Of a stretch of DNA of 29,142 nucleotides, positions 21,656 through 29,142 are shown in pieces (position 1 is the first letter of the stretch; each line of letters begins with the position of its first letter). The notes beneath the pieces were generated by a model, which had not been told where the DNA came from, did not search any database, and saw only the letters and a program-made list of their open reading frames with translations. The position numbers were made by a program, and so were the translations under genes. The stretch comes from ZC4RG29 sp036563875 (lineage in GTDB: Bacteria > Bacteroidota > Bacteroidia > Cytophagales > Cyclobacteriaceae), in NCBI GenBank assembly GCA_036563875.1, contig DATCLO010000204.1:1-29142 (forward strand), in the 5' to 3' direction.

Positions 21656-23185
21656 ATGCCAGAGCAGATTCTAATCCTCGATTTTGGTTCTCAATACACA
21701 CAACTCATAGCTCGCCGCGTCAGGGAACTTAATGTATACTGTGAGATTCACCCGTTCAGCAAGGTTCCTGACTTTACCCCGGATATTAAGGGCATTATTC
21801 TCTCAGGCAGCCCCTGTTCCGTTTCTGATCCGGGCGCGCCGGATTTTGACCTGGCTAAGTACAGAGGAAAGGTGCCCATTTTGGGCGTGTGCTACGGTGC
21901 CCAGTTGATCGCAAAAAAGGAGGGAGGACAGGTCACACCCGCCAAACATCGTGAGTATGGCCGTGCCCGGCTAACAAGCGTCGACCACCACACGGAGTTG
22001 CTCAAGGAAATCTCGCTCGATACGCAGGTCTGGATGTCGCATGCCGACACAATCGTTTCGGTTCCGGAAAAATTCCAAATCATCGCCAGTACCCCTACAG
22101 TTCGCGTAGCCGCGTATCGTGTAGGTAGGGAAGATATTTATGGAATCCAATTCCATCCTGAGGTCACGCACACCACAGAAGGAAAGAATCTGTTGCGAAA
22201 TTTCGTGGTTCACATCTGTGGTTGTGCACAGGACTGGACGCCCGACCAGTTTGTCGAGAGCACAGTGCAATCGTTAAAGCAAACGCTGGGCAACGATAAG
22301 GTTGTGATGGCGTTATCGGGCGGCGTGGATTCGACGGTGGCAGCTACGCTGATCCATCATGCCGTAGGACCGAACCTGCATTGCATTTTCGTAGATAACG
22401 GCCTGCTCCGAAAGAACGAGTTCCAGGAAGTACTTGAATCGTATAAGGGCATGGGATTAAACGTGACGGGCGTGGATGCGCGAAAGCGATTTTACGACGC
22501 GCTGGCTGGACTCACGGATCCCGAAGGCAAACGGAAAGCGATTGGCAAGACTTTTATTGACGTCTTCGACGAAGAGGCGCACAAGATAAAGGATGTAAAG
22601 TGGCTGGGACAGGGAACGATTTATCCGGATGTGATCGAGTCAGTGTCCGTTAAGGGACCCTCCGCCACGATCAAATCGCACCACAACGTGGGTGGCCTTC
22701 CTGAAAAAATGAAACTGAAGGTTGTTGAGCCGCTCAAGACGTTATTTAAGGACGAAGTCCGAATCGTGGGCAAGACGCTTGGCATCGACCAGCGTATCCT
22801 CGGCCGGCATCCGTTCCCGGGCCCTGGCCTGGGCATCAGAATCCTCGGCGATATCACGCCCGAGAAGGTGGCCATCCTTCAGGAGGTGGACCATCTGTTT
22901 ATCTCTGCATTGAAAAAGTACGGCCTTTATGACAAGGTATGGCAGGCTGGCGCCATTCTGCTTCCAATACAGTCGGTCGGCGTGATGGGTGATGAACGTA
23001 CCTATGAGCGTGTCGTAAGCCTCCGGGCGGTAACGAGTCTCGACGGTATGACTGCCGATTGGGCTCATCTGCCCCACGAGTTCCTTGCCGACGTGTCCAA
23101 TGCCATCATCAATGAAGTAAAAGGCGTCAACCGCGTGGTGTACGACATCAGCTCCAAGCCTCCGGCTACTATTGAATGGGAGTAA
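21656..23185 (+). CDS. guaA: GMP synthase (glutamine-hydrolysing)
   Basis: Converts XMP to GMP using glutamine and ATP. The 509-residue protein has the class I glutamine amidotransferase domain with Cys79 in LGVCYGAQL and His167/Glu169 in FHPEVTHT. The ATP-pyrophosphatase domain has the PP-loop SGGVDST (221-227). The C-terminal dimerisation domain ends in KPPATIEWE, the typical end of the family. The ATG at 21656 is chosen because MPEQILILDFGSQYTQ is the family N-terminus; the frame runs on to a TTG at 21614 that would place the promoter-like TATCTTTG inside the gene. Confidence 0.97.
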   Translation: MPEQILILDFGSQYTQLIARRVRELNVYCEIHPFSKVPDFTPDIKGIILSGSPCSVSDPGAPDFDLAKYRGKVPILGVCYGAQLIAKKEGGQVTPAKHREYGRARLTSVDHHTELLKEISLDTQVWMSHADTIVSVPEKFQIIASTPTVRVAAYRVGREDIYGIQFHPEVTHTTEGKNLLRNFVVHICGCAQDWTPDQFVESTVQSLKQTLGNDKVVMALSGGVDSTVAATLIHHAVGPNLHCIFVDNGLLRKNEFQEVLESYKGMGLNVTGVDARKRFYDALAGLTDPEGKRKAIGKTFIDVFDEEAHKIKDVKWLGQGTIYPDVIESVSVKGPSATIKSHHNVGGLPEKMKLKVVEPLKTLFKDEVRIVGKTLGIDQRILGRHPFPGPGLGIRILGDITPEKVAILQEVDHLFISALKKYGLYDKVWQAGAILLPIQSVGVMGDERTYERVVSLRAVTSLDGMTADWAHLPHEFLADVSNAIINEVKGVNRVVYDISSKPPATIEWE

Positions 23186-23276
23186 TTGGAACAACATTTG
23201 CGACCTTTATAGTCCAAAACCGTAGAGTGGTCGGAATTCTTTTCCGCCTTATCCGGCTAAATCCTAAACTTCAGGC

Positions 23277-24998
23277 ATGAAGCTACGACTGTTTTTACTA
23301 CCCTGTTGTCTGCTCCTGATGTCGCTGGCTTGCTACGGCCAGGGCGATTTCAGGCAGCAGTTCGTAAATGCCAAGAACCTTTTCCTTGAGGGCAAGTACA
23401 ACCTCGCTATGGAGGCCTTCAAGCCCATTATACCGTATGATGCGGCGAATCCTTATTCCCAATACGCGTCGTTCTACTACGCGATTGCCGCGTACCGGCA
23501 AGGCTACCTTTCCGTAGCCCAGGACATGCTGAACCAGATACGCAAGGTGAGTCCGAACTGGGACAAGATGGAGGAAGTCCACTACTGGCTCGGTGTTATA
23601 CACATGGACAACCGCGAATACTTTGAGGGGCTTAATGTCTGGAAAGGCATCCGCAATCAATCCATTCGGCGAAGTATTGAGGAAGCGAAGAAGAAATACC
23701 TGTCTCGCATTGATGATCCCGAGACGCTGCGGATGATGCTTGAAGAATATCCCAACGATCGGATTATTGCGTCAGCACTCGCACAATTGCTTGCCAATCA
23801 AATGACCAATCCCGCTGCGCGCGAAGAGTTCGAAGCGCTGGTACGCAAGCACAGGCTGCAACGCGGGTCATTCATCAACGAAGCTCCCCCTACGTATCAC
23901 AAGCCTGTCTACACGGTGTCGGTGATGTATCCGTTCATGCTTAGCACACTTGATCCCACACCAGGAAGGAAACGCAATCAACTGATCCTCGACCTTTACG
24001 AAGGGATGAAAATTGCTGTTGATACCCTGTCGCAACAGGGAGTGAAGATCGAATTGCGTGCCTACGATACCGAGCGAAAAACAACTACCATAAACCGACT
24101 GTTGGCCACACCGGAACTGAAGAATACCGACCTGATTATCGGTCCGTTCTTTCCCGATGAAAACAAGATGATCCAGGATTTTGCAAATGCTAACCGGATC
24201 AACGTGTTTAAGCCGTTCACGAACAACATCGAGATGATTGGGTCGAACGAATTCAGTTTCATGATCCAGCCCTCATACGAAACGCTGGGAGAGAAGTCGG
24301 CCGACTTTGCGGCGTCTCAACCGCTGCGAAATAAAAACTGCATCATCTTCTACGGCGCGTCGAAACGTGACTCAGTCTTGGCTGCATCATTCGCCGCTAA
24401 GGCAACAGAGCGTGGATTGAACGTCGTGCTGTCTCAACGCATTCCGCGTGACGGATCGGCCGCTATCATAGACATACTCGCAACACCGACTGAGTTTGAC
24501 GAGTGGAAGAAACCTACACAATTCACGATAGAGAAAGACAGCATCGCATGCATCTTTGTCGCTTCCGACGATGCGCTTATCTACTCTAAAGTGATCAGCA
24601 GCGTAGAAACGCGCGCCGACGGCATACTGGTTGTGGGGTCAAAGGCCTGGCTGGAACAACCAGCGCTTTCTCTCGAAAAGTTTGAACAACTGAATGTCGT
24701 ATTCGCTGCTCCGGGCTTTGCCTCCACACGCTCGCGCCACTATCAGGCCTTTGCCCGTAAGTATTTGCGAAAGAACGGCGTTCCTCCATCCGAGTATGCG
24801 GTGCTGGGCTATGAGACGATGTTGTTCCTCGGCAACGCGATGAAAAAGAACGGGGTATACTTCCAGGAAGCTTTTCCGAAAGGCAGAATACCCGGATATC
24901 TCACGCAGGGATATGATTATACTGTGAGCCACGACAATCGCGTCGTGCCGTTTGTCCGATTTGTGAACGGGGAACTCACGGTGATAGAAACGCTTTGA
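23277..24998 (+). CDS. Exported TPR plus periplasmic-binding-protein (type 1) fusion, LpoA-like layout
   Basis: A 573-residue protein with a signal peptide (cleavage probably near CYGQ-GDF). Residues ~25-200 form helical TPR-like repeats: FLEGKYNLAMEAFKPI, YYAIAAYRQGYLSVAQDML, HYWLGVIHMDNREYFEGL. From ~210 to the end it has a Leu/Ile/Val-binding-protein fold with TVSVMYPFML, LYEGMKIAVDTL and DLIIGPFFPDEN. This order matches LpoA, the outer-membrane activator of penicillin-binding protein PBP1A in Gammaproteobacteria, though homology to LpoA as such is not shown. No ABC transporter genes are adjacent, so import of a ligand is doubtful. It lies between guaA and hemL, with hemL starting two bases after its stop. 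Confidence 0.78.
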   Translation: MKLRLFLLPCCLLLMSLACYGQGDFRQQFVNAKNLFLEGKYNLAMEAFKPIIPYDAANPYSQYASFYYAIAAYRQGYLSVAQDMLNQIRKVSPNWDKMEEVHYWLGVIHMDNREYFEGLNVWKGIRNQSIRRSIEEAKKKYLSRIDDPETLRMMLEEYPNDRIIASALAQLLANQMTNPAAREEFEALVRKHRLQRGSFINEAPPTYHKPVYTVSVMYPFMLSTLDPTPGRKRNQLILDLYEGMKIAVDTLSQQGVKIELRAYDTERKTTTINRLLATPELKNTDLIIGPFFPDENKMIQDFANANRINVFKPFTNNIEMIGSNEFSFMIQPSYETLGEKSADFAASQPLRNKNCIIFYGASKRDSVLAASFAAKATERGLNVVLSQRIPRDGSAAIIDILATPTEFDEWKKPTQFTIEKDSIACIFVASDDALIYSKVISSVETRADGILVVGSKAWLEQPALSLEKFEQLNVVFAAPGFASTRSRHYQAFARKYLRKNGVPPSEYAVLGYETMLFLGNAMKKNGVYFQEAFPKGRIPGYLTQGYDYTVSHDNRVVPFVRFVNGELTVIETL

Positions 24999-25000
24999 CA

Positions 25001-26293
25001 ATGAATCTGTCGACCAGCAAATCACTTTTTGATAGAGCTCAACAATTTATTCCTGGTGGCGTCAATTCTCCCGTACGTGCATTCCGCGCGGTGGGTGGGA
25101 CGCCAGTATTCATTCGAAGCGCTAACGGTGCCTACCTCTATGATGAAGACGGCAACCGCTACGTTGATCTCATCAACTCGTGGGGACCGATGATTCTCGG
25201 ACATGCAAATCCAGAAGTAGAAAACGCTGTGATTGAAGCCGTGCGCATGTCGTCATCATTCGGTTGTCCGACAGCCCGCGAGGTGGAGATGGCGGAGTTG
25301 ATTTGTTCGATGGTCCCTTCAATAGAAAAGGTGCGGATGGTCAACTCCGGTACCGAAGCAACCATGTCGGCTGTTCGTCTGGCGCGAGGCTATACGGGTC
25401 GTCGCAAGTTCATCAAAATGGAAGGCTGCTATCATGGTCACGGTGATTCATTCCTCATCGCTGCGGGCAGCGGTGCGCTCACGTTCGGAACGCCGGATAG
25501 CCCTGGCGTTACTCCGGGTACGGCTGCCGATACGCTTGTGGCCCCGTTTAATGACATCAACGCGATAAAGGGATTCATACAAAAGTATCCTGACGATATC
25601 GCCGCGATCATTCTCGAACCTGTAGTTGGCAACATGGGGTGTGTTCCACCGCATCCTACTTATTTACGGGACCTCCGCGCTCTGTGCGACCAACATGGTA
25701 TTGTTCTTATCTTCGATGAAGTCATGACCGGCTTTCGTCTTGCACCCGGGGGTGCGCAGGAACTCTACGGTGTAGAGCCGGATCTTACGACGCTGGGTAA
25801 AATCATCGGAGGTGGTTTGCCGGTGGGAGCTTATGGTGGAAAGGCCAAGATCATGGACTTTGTATCGCCTGCAGGTCCTGTATATCAGGCTGGGACGCTT
25901 TCAGGTAATCCGCTTGCTATGGCTGCCGGTCTGGCCATGCTGAAGTACCTCAAACACAACGGTTCCATATACAAACAATTGAATGAGACAACTGCCCGGC
26001 TGGTAGATGGACTGAAAGCGGTCGCCAGAGAAGAAGGCGTTTCGGTTACAGTGAACTCCGTGGGATCAATGTTTACTCTATTCTTTACTGACAAGGAAGT
26101 AACGGATCTTGCCACCGCGCGGACGTCTGACACGGCACGCTTCGGACGTTATTTTCATGCTATGTTGCGCGAGGGTGTATACCTGGCGCCCTCCCAGTTT
26201 GAGGCCATGTTCATCTCTACGGCAATAACCATGGACATAGTGGATCATGTTGTGGAGGCTCACAGAAAGGCGCTCCGAGACGCTGTTTCCTGA
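25001..26293 (+). CDS. hemL: Glutamate-1-semialdehyde 2,1-aminomutase
   Basis: PLP enzyme converting glutamate-1-semialdehyde to 5-aminolevulinate in the C5 route of heme synthesis. The 430 residues begin with the typical FIPGGVNSPVRAF. The PLP site includes NSGTEATMSAVRLARG, EGCYHGHGDS, LIFDEVMTGFR and the Schiff-base Lys267 in TTLGKIIGGGLPVGAYGG. The ATG at 25001 is preferred over an overlapping TTG at 24995. It follows the upstream gene by two bases, so they are cotranscribed. Other hem genes are outside the window. Confidence 0.96.
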   Translation: MNLSTSKSLFDRAQQFIPGGVNSPVRAFRAVGGTPVFIRSANGAYLYDEDGNRYVDLINSWGPMILGHANPEVENAVIEAVRMSSSFGCPTAREVEMAELICSMVPSIEKVRMVNSGTEATMSAVRLARGYTGRRKFIKMEGCYHGHGDSFLIAAGSGALTFGTPDSPGVTPGTAADTLVAPFNDINAIKGFIQKYPDDIAAIILEPVVGNMGCVPPHPTYLRDLRALCDQHGIVLIFDEVMTGFRLAPGGAQELYGVEPDLTTLGKIIGGGLPVGAYGGKAKIMDFVSPAGPVYQAGTLSGNPLAMAAGLAMLKYLKHNGSIYKQLNETTARLVDGLKAVAREEGVSVTVNSVGSMFTLFFTDKEVTDLATARTSDTARFGRYFHAMLREGVYLAPSQFEAMFISTAITMDIVDHVVEAHRKALRDAVS

Positions 26294-26393
26294 ACGAATC
26301 AGCACAAAAAGGTTCCTTTTTTCTTCGATTTCACTCCTGGTATTACATGGTTCTGTACATGGCTACTTCTGCCGTGAATTTTTACCGATAATA

Positions 26394-26422
26394 TTGCTAT
26401 TTTTACTAATTGGTACTTTTTG
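26394..26422 (+). promoter_or_regulatory. Possible promoter of the gene at 26476
   Basis: TTG at 26394-26396 is followed after 17 bases by TACTTTTTG (26414-26422), one base longer than TAnnTTTG. The location in the AT-rich gap after hemL (26294-26475) is suitable for a separate promoter. Nothing else is recognised in that gap. Confidence 0.3.
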
Positions 26423-26475
26423 GATAAGACTCACAGACCGCACAACAGGAATGTGACCCAATTTTTTTGAACTGT

Positions 26476-27522
26476 ATGAATCGTTACCTGCTTATACCGG
26501 TAGCCATATTGCTCGGAACCGGAGTACTCTTTGCACAAGGCGAAAGAAAGGACATGACGGCCGTCACGTACGAGGAAATCTACGATGAGCCTTATTCCGT
26601 TAACAAGCTGTTTGTGCACTTTCAACCGTTGTACGGCGAAGTATTTGCTACGAATGTAAACGCCGGCTTCGGACTTGAGGCAACCTATTACATGCAGGAC
26701 AAAGCCCACTTCAAGGCGATGTTCCGAAAGACGTACAGTGCTGAGTTTTACGATTTCACACGCGACCTCGCGATGAAGACCAGCGACGTCGACAATCGTT
26801 TTGAAGTCTTTAACTACTTCGAGCTGGGTGCGACCTATCACTTCCGCGACTTCGAACAGAGTTCGAAGACCAAGATGTTCCTGTACAAGAAGAGCTACAA
26901 GGGAAATACCTGGGCTGCCCGCGTACCGCTGAACGCTGAGATACCGTGCAAGGTCAGGAAGATCTACGGTGGACGCATCGGCGGTATTTTTTGGGATAGT
27001 TCGATTGATTTGAGCCGCGCACTTGAAAAGCAGGGACTCACGAACGAAGATCTCAAGGACTTTGAAGGCAACGGCTTGCCGTCGACCTGGAGTGATGTCA
27101 ACGGCGTGTACGACCTGGACGTATTCAGCAACATTTCCTCGATGGGCGGATATGTAGGTGGTTCCATCACCTGGATCCGGAACGTTGCCGTGAACTTCGA
27201 CAAGTTTGAAGAAGGCATTGATGATTTGATCCTCACCGTATACGCAGACATCTTGTTAGCGCCTGCGTTGGAAATCGATAATGTCGTTTACACGAACGCC
27301 GGTAATACGCGGATTTATGACGTAGATCCCGTAAAGGTTCAGAAATTTGGTGGCCGCATTGGCGTAGAAGGAAAGTTCAACCGTACCCTCAGCTGGGCCT
27401 ATGCCGGTGAAGTCGGATACCGTCCCAGTGTAAAGGGTGGTGGCTTCTTTGCGCTCCTCAAGATCAGCCTGCCGGTCTTCGGTACACAACTAAACTACAA
27501 GGTCGAATCATTCGGTAAGTAA
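26476..27522 (+). CDS. Exported protein of unknown function, possible outer-membrane barrel
   Basis: I do not recognise a named family in this 348-residue protein. A signal peptide is clear: MNRYLLIPVAILLGTGVLFAQ, with cleavage likely after FAQ. The start is set at this ATG; an in-frame TTG nine bases earlier adds only three residues. The mature part has many alternating amphipathic stretches: GFGLEATYYMQDKAHFKAMF, YFELGATYHFRDFE, GYVGGSITWIRNVAVNF and DDLILTVYADILLAPALEI. The end reads ALLKISLPVFGTQLNYKVE. These resemble beta-strands of an outer-membrane barrel. It lies between hemL and apt with its own upstream gap, so it is probably an independent unit. A hairpin follows it. Confidence 0.75.
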   Translation: MNRYLLIPVAILLGTGVLFAQGERKDMTAVTYEEIYDEPYSVNKLFVHFQPLYGEVFATNVNAGFGLEATYYMQDKAHFKAMFRKTYSAEFYDFTRDLAMKTSDVDNRFEVFNYFELGATYHFRDFEQSSKTKMFLYKKSYKGNTWAARVPLNAEIPCKVRKIYGGRIGGIFWDSSIDLSRALEKQGLTNEDLKDFEGNGLPSTWSDVNGVYDLDVFSNISSMGGYVGGSITWIRNVAVNFDKFEEGIDDLILTVYADILLAPALEIDNVVYTNAGNTRIYDVDPVKVQKFGGRIGVEGKFNRTLSWAYAGEVGYRPSVKGGGFFALLKISLPVFGTQLNYKVESFGK

Positions 27523-27560
27523 GGGACTGTCCCACCGTATCAGCGTCCCTGAATCTCTCC

Positions 27561-27608
27561 CAAGGTTCCACTAACATAGAACCTTGTCCAGCATTATTGG
27601 ATTTTTTT
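27561..27608 (+). terminator. Hairpin with downstream T-run between the unknown gene and apt
   Basis: CAAGGTTC (27561-27568) pairs perfectly with GAACCTTG (27579-27586) around a ten-base loop; a run of seven T ends at 27608. The gap of about 15 bases between stem and T-run is longer than in a classical intrinsic terminator. A smaller GGGAC-T-GTCCC hairpin (27523-27533) directly follows the upstream stop codon. Confidence 0.45.
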
Positions 27609-27631
27609 GTTAACATTGATCCTGAAGCATT

Positions 27632-28165
27632 ATGGAACTCGAAGTCAGGATCAAGCAGGCCATCCGGGATATTCCCGATTACCCCAAACCGGGAGTAATA
27701 TTTAAGGACATTGCGCCCATGCTGGGTTCACCTGGGTTGGTGAATGAAATGCTTGTCGCACAGGTGGAGCACTGGAAGCCGCACAATGTTCAGGCGGTAG
27801 CCGCCATCGAGGCACGCGGTTTTATCTTCGGGGCGTTAATCGCCAACGCACTGCAGGTTCCATTCATACCCGTGAGGAAATCGGGTAAGCTTCCTTTCAA
27901 GACGGAGTCCAACGATTACTCGCTGGAGTATGGTAAGGCAACGATTGAAATTCATGTCGATGCCTTCGAAAAGGGTTGTAATGTGCTGATCCATGACGAC
28001 CTGTTGGCTACGGGAGGTACGGCAATCGCTACCGGTGAGTTGGTGGAACGACTGGGTGGACGCATCGCAGGGTTCTCATTTCTCATCAACCTCGGCTTCC
28101 TTCCGGGCAAGACTAAGATTAAAGAGCAGTTCGGAATTTCTCCCTTTTATTTGGCGGAATACTAA
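27632..28165 (+). CDS. apt: Adenine phosphoribosyltransferase
   Basis: Salvages adenine to AMP with PRPP in the cytoplasm. The 177-residue protein opens with IRDIPDYPKPGVIFKDIAPML, the signature of the family. The flexible-loop region includes FIPVRKSGKLP, and the PRPP-binding motif is VLIHDDLLATGGTA (118-131). In most APTs this motif reads VLVVDDLLATGGT, so the His in place of Asp/Val before the acidic pair is a mild variation. It is followed after 33 bases by the LON-domain gene. Confidence 0.95.
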   Translation: MELEVRIKQAIRDIPDYPKPGVIFKDIAPMLGSPGLVNEMLVAQVEHWKPHNVQAVAAIEARGFIFGALIANALQVPFIPVRKSGKLPFKTESNDYSLEYGKATIEIHVDAFEKGCNVLIHDDLLATGGTAIATGELVERLGGRIAGFSFLINLGFLPGKTKIKEQFGISPFYLAEY

Positions 28166-28198
28166 CAGGGTATTAACTTTTTCCTGCCAAACGGCTTT

Positions 28199-28783
28199 AT
28201 GGCTGATACGATACAGATTCCATTGTTTCCTCTTACCCTGCTGCCGTTGCCGGGAGAATTGGTGCCGCTTCACATCTTTGAGCCGCGCTACAAACAACTA
28301 CTGGAAGAAGCTGAAACCCGCGACCTAAGCTTTGGCATTTATTTCAGCCACGAAACTAACGAAGCGAAGATCGGGTCGCTGGTAAAACTCGAAAGCGTTA
28401 TCAAGCGGTATGCGGGCGGTGAGTCGGATGTCATTGTTCAGTGTCTGGATTTGTTTACGCTCGAAGTGATGGCGCGCACGTTTCGACAGAATCCTTATCC
28501 CGGTGGCGTTGTCCGCCCGTGGCACGTGGAGCCGGTAATACCCAGTCCGCAACTCTATGAATGTTTCGTGGACTACATGAACCGACGCAAGATCAGCAAA
28601 CATGTTAGTACATTTACCATGTATCAGATCGCGTGTGAATTGAATATGGATGTGTCAGATCGTTATGCCTTCCTCACGTCCGACGAATCTGTCCGCGAAA
28701 AATTCCTCATTAACCGGATTCGCTTCCTTATGCACTTGCTCGAGCAGGAGCAGAAAAGCAGGGATGTATTTCATTTGAACTGA
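28199..28783 (+). CDS. Stand-alone LON-N (substrate-binding) domain protein
   Basis: A 194-residue protein with the N-terminal domain of Lon protease only. It opens with IQIPLFPLTLLPLPGELVPLHIFEPRYKQLL, the standard LON-N beginning, then has a beta-rich core and a helical end (FLINRIRFLMHLLEQEQKS). No AAA ATPase or peptidase part follows; the gene ends at 28783. Such proteins are widespread in bacteria; their role is not established. It may be cotranscribed with apt. A dispersed inverted repeat follows the stop. Confidence 0.88.
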   Translation: MADTIQIPLFPLTLLPLPGELVPLHIFEPRYKQLLEEAETRDLSFGIYFSHETNEAKIGSLVKLESVIKRYAGGESDVIVQCLDLFTLEVMARTFRQNPYPGGVVRPWHVEPVIPSPQLYECFVDYMNRRKISKHVSTFTMYQIACELNMDVSDRYAFLTSDESVREKFLINRIRFLMHLLEQEQKSRDVFHLN

Positions 28784-28790
28784 TGAGCCT

Positions 28791-28861
28791 TCTATGTGCT
28801 CTATGTGGTTTCAATTTTCTTTGAACCACATAGAACACATAGGGACACATAGAATACATAG
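28791..28861. repeat. Second copy of the CTATGTGGTTC inverted repeat, with tandem CACATAG units
   Basis: CTATGTGGTTTCAA (28801-28814) pairs with TTGAACCACATAG (28821-28833), with one extra T in the left arm compared with the copy at 593-628. To the right, CACATAG units recur about every nine to ten bases up to 28861 (CACATAG at 28827, 28836 and 28846, TACATAG at 28855), and a TCTATGTGCT precedes it at 28791. It lies eight bases after the LON-domain stop, so it may terminate that transcript. Confidence 0.8.
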
Positions 28862-28990
28862 AGTTACATATCGCAATCCTTTGTCAAAGCGAGTTGAGTC
28901 GATCAGATCTGGCTTGAAGTCCTTTGTTGAATCGCCAAACAACCTGATACCCTTTCCGAGGATAAGCGGATTGAGTTTTATTCTCAATAT
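28862..28990 (-). pseudogene. C-terminal fragment of a dihydrofolate reductase-family (RibD-C-like) gene
   Basis: Read on the minus strand, the sequence gives LNPLILGKGIRLFGD followed by LIDSTRFDKGLRYVTL. This matches the last ~40 residues of dihydrofolate reductase-family proteins (a P-LGxGxRLFxD motif, then LxLxxSxxFxxGxxxLxY). The upstream part, including the NADPH-binding region, is absent: the frame closes beyond 29029 and the sequence there belongs to another gene end. The 3' end runs straight into the CACATAG repeat, so the original stop codon also seems lost. I infer a decayed remnant, not a working gene. Recognition rests on about 40 residues. Confidence 0.55.
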
Positions 28991-29009
28991 GGCGCAAACT
29001 ACCCACTGC

Positions 29010-29142
29010 CTACTGAGCAGACAACCCACTCTCCATCCGAATAATATACCTCCCCGCGCTCCACGGGTCGTCGTGGTAGAATCCGGACAAAATCCGATGG
29101 GTTATTTGCTCGATAATAAGCTCATCATCGGACTTACCCTTC
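29010..29142 (-). CDS. 3' end of an unidentified gene (5' part outside window)
   Basis: The minus strand is open from the right edge to a TAG at 29012-29010, giving 43 residues that start KGKSDDELIIEQITHRIL and end WSAGRYIIRMESGLSAQ. Amino-acid composition looks like a normal folded C-terminus, and the other minus-strand remnant lies directly downstream. No family is recognised from this length. It could be a chance open frame. Confidence 0.4.
   Translation of the reverse strand, partial: KGKSDDELIIEQITHRILSGFYHDDPWSAGRYIIRMESGLSAQ

Noticed and set aside
26294..26475. Small gene or tRNA in the AT-rich gap after hemL
   Set aside because: No cloverleaf and no coding-like frame; only a weak promoter candidate is seen.
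28791..28861. CRISPR array
   Set aside because: The CACATAG units are only seven bases with two- to three-base spacing; there are no spacers and no cas genes.

Overview
The window looks like a chromosomal segment of a Bacteroidota bacterium, most probably of the order Cytophagales. I infer this from the gene families (PLP arginine decarboxylase-like protein beside an arginase-family enzyme and a bacterial deoxyhypusine synthase homologue, an EF-G2-like factor, a NamZ/DUF1343 protein, a DUF4136 lipoprotein, LytS/LytTR regulation), from exported proteins that end their signal peptides in AQ/GQ, from the near absence of Shine-Dalgarno sequences, and from promoter elements of the Bacteroidota type (TTG, about 19 bases, TAnnTTTG). 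It is mostly housekeeping DNA. I see no prophage, insertion sequence, CRISPR array, tRNA or rRNA.

Left part (1-9934). A 5'-truncated SLC13-type transporter converges on fmt, with a perfect 13-bp inverted repeat between them. Then come nth (endonuclease III with an incomplete iron-sulfur cysteine set) and a namZ-like muramidase, both on the minus strand. A LolC/E-FtsX-type permease is divergent from namZ. A polyprenol-phosphate-mannose-synthase-like GT2 enzyme, an EF-G paralogue with altered GTPase motifs and an arginine decarboxylase-like gene follow on the minus strand.

Centre (10198-14575). Divergent from the decarboxylase is a run of arginase/agmatinase-family enzyme, msrB, deoxyhypusine-synthase-like protein and argS. 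The decarboxylase, ureohydrolase and DHS-like protein together can be read as a route from arginine through agmatine and putrescine to a longer polyamine, plausibly homospermidine. The divergent intergenic region holds a large imperfect inverted repeat.

Right part (14657-28783), all on the plus strand. Two tandem glutathione peroxidases are coupled to a DoxX protein (peroxide/thiol stress). A LiaF-like membrane protein, a DUF4288 protein, a LytS-type sensor kinase and a LytTR regulator form a compact operon, three of whose junctions overlap or nearly abut; it is a candidate envelope-stress circuit. Then follow menA, a DUF4136 lipoprotein with an outer-membrane barrel protein, guaA, a TPR plus periplasmic-binding-protein fusion, hemL, an unidentified exported protein, apt and a stand-alone LON-N domain protein.

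Right edge (28784-29142). A second copy of the inverted repeat seen at 593-628, extended by tandem CACATAG units, abuts a C-terminal fragment of a dihydrofolate-reductase-family gene and the 3' end of an unidentified minus-strand gene. Gene boundaries and families are read by eye from motifs; no database search was possible.
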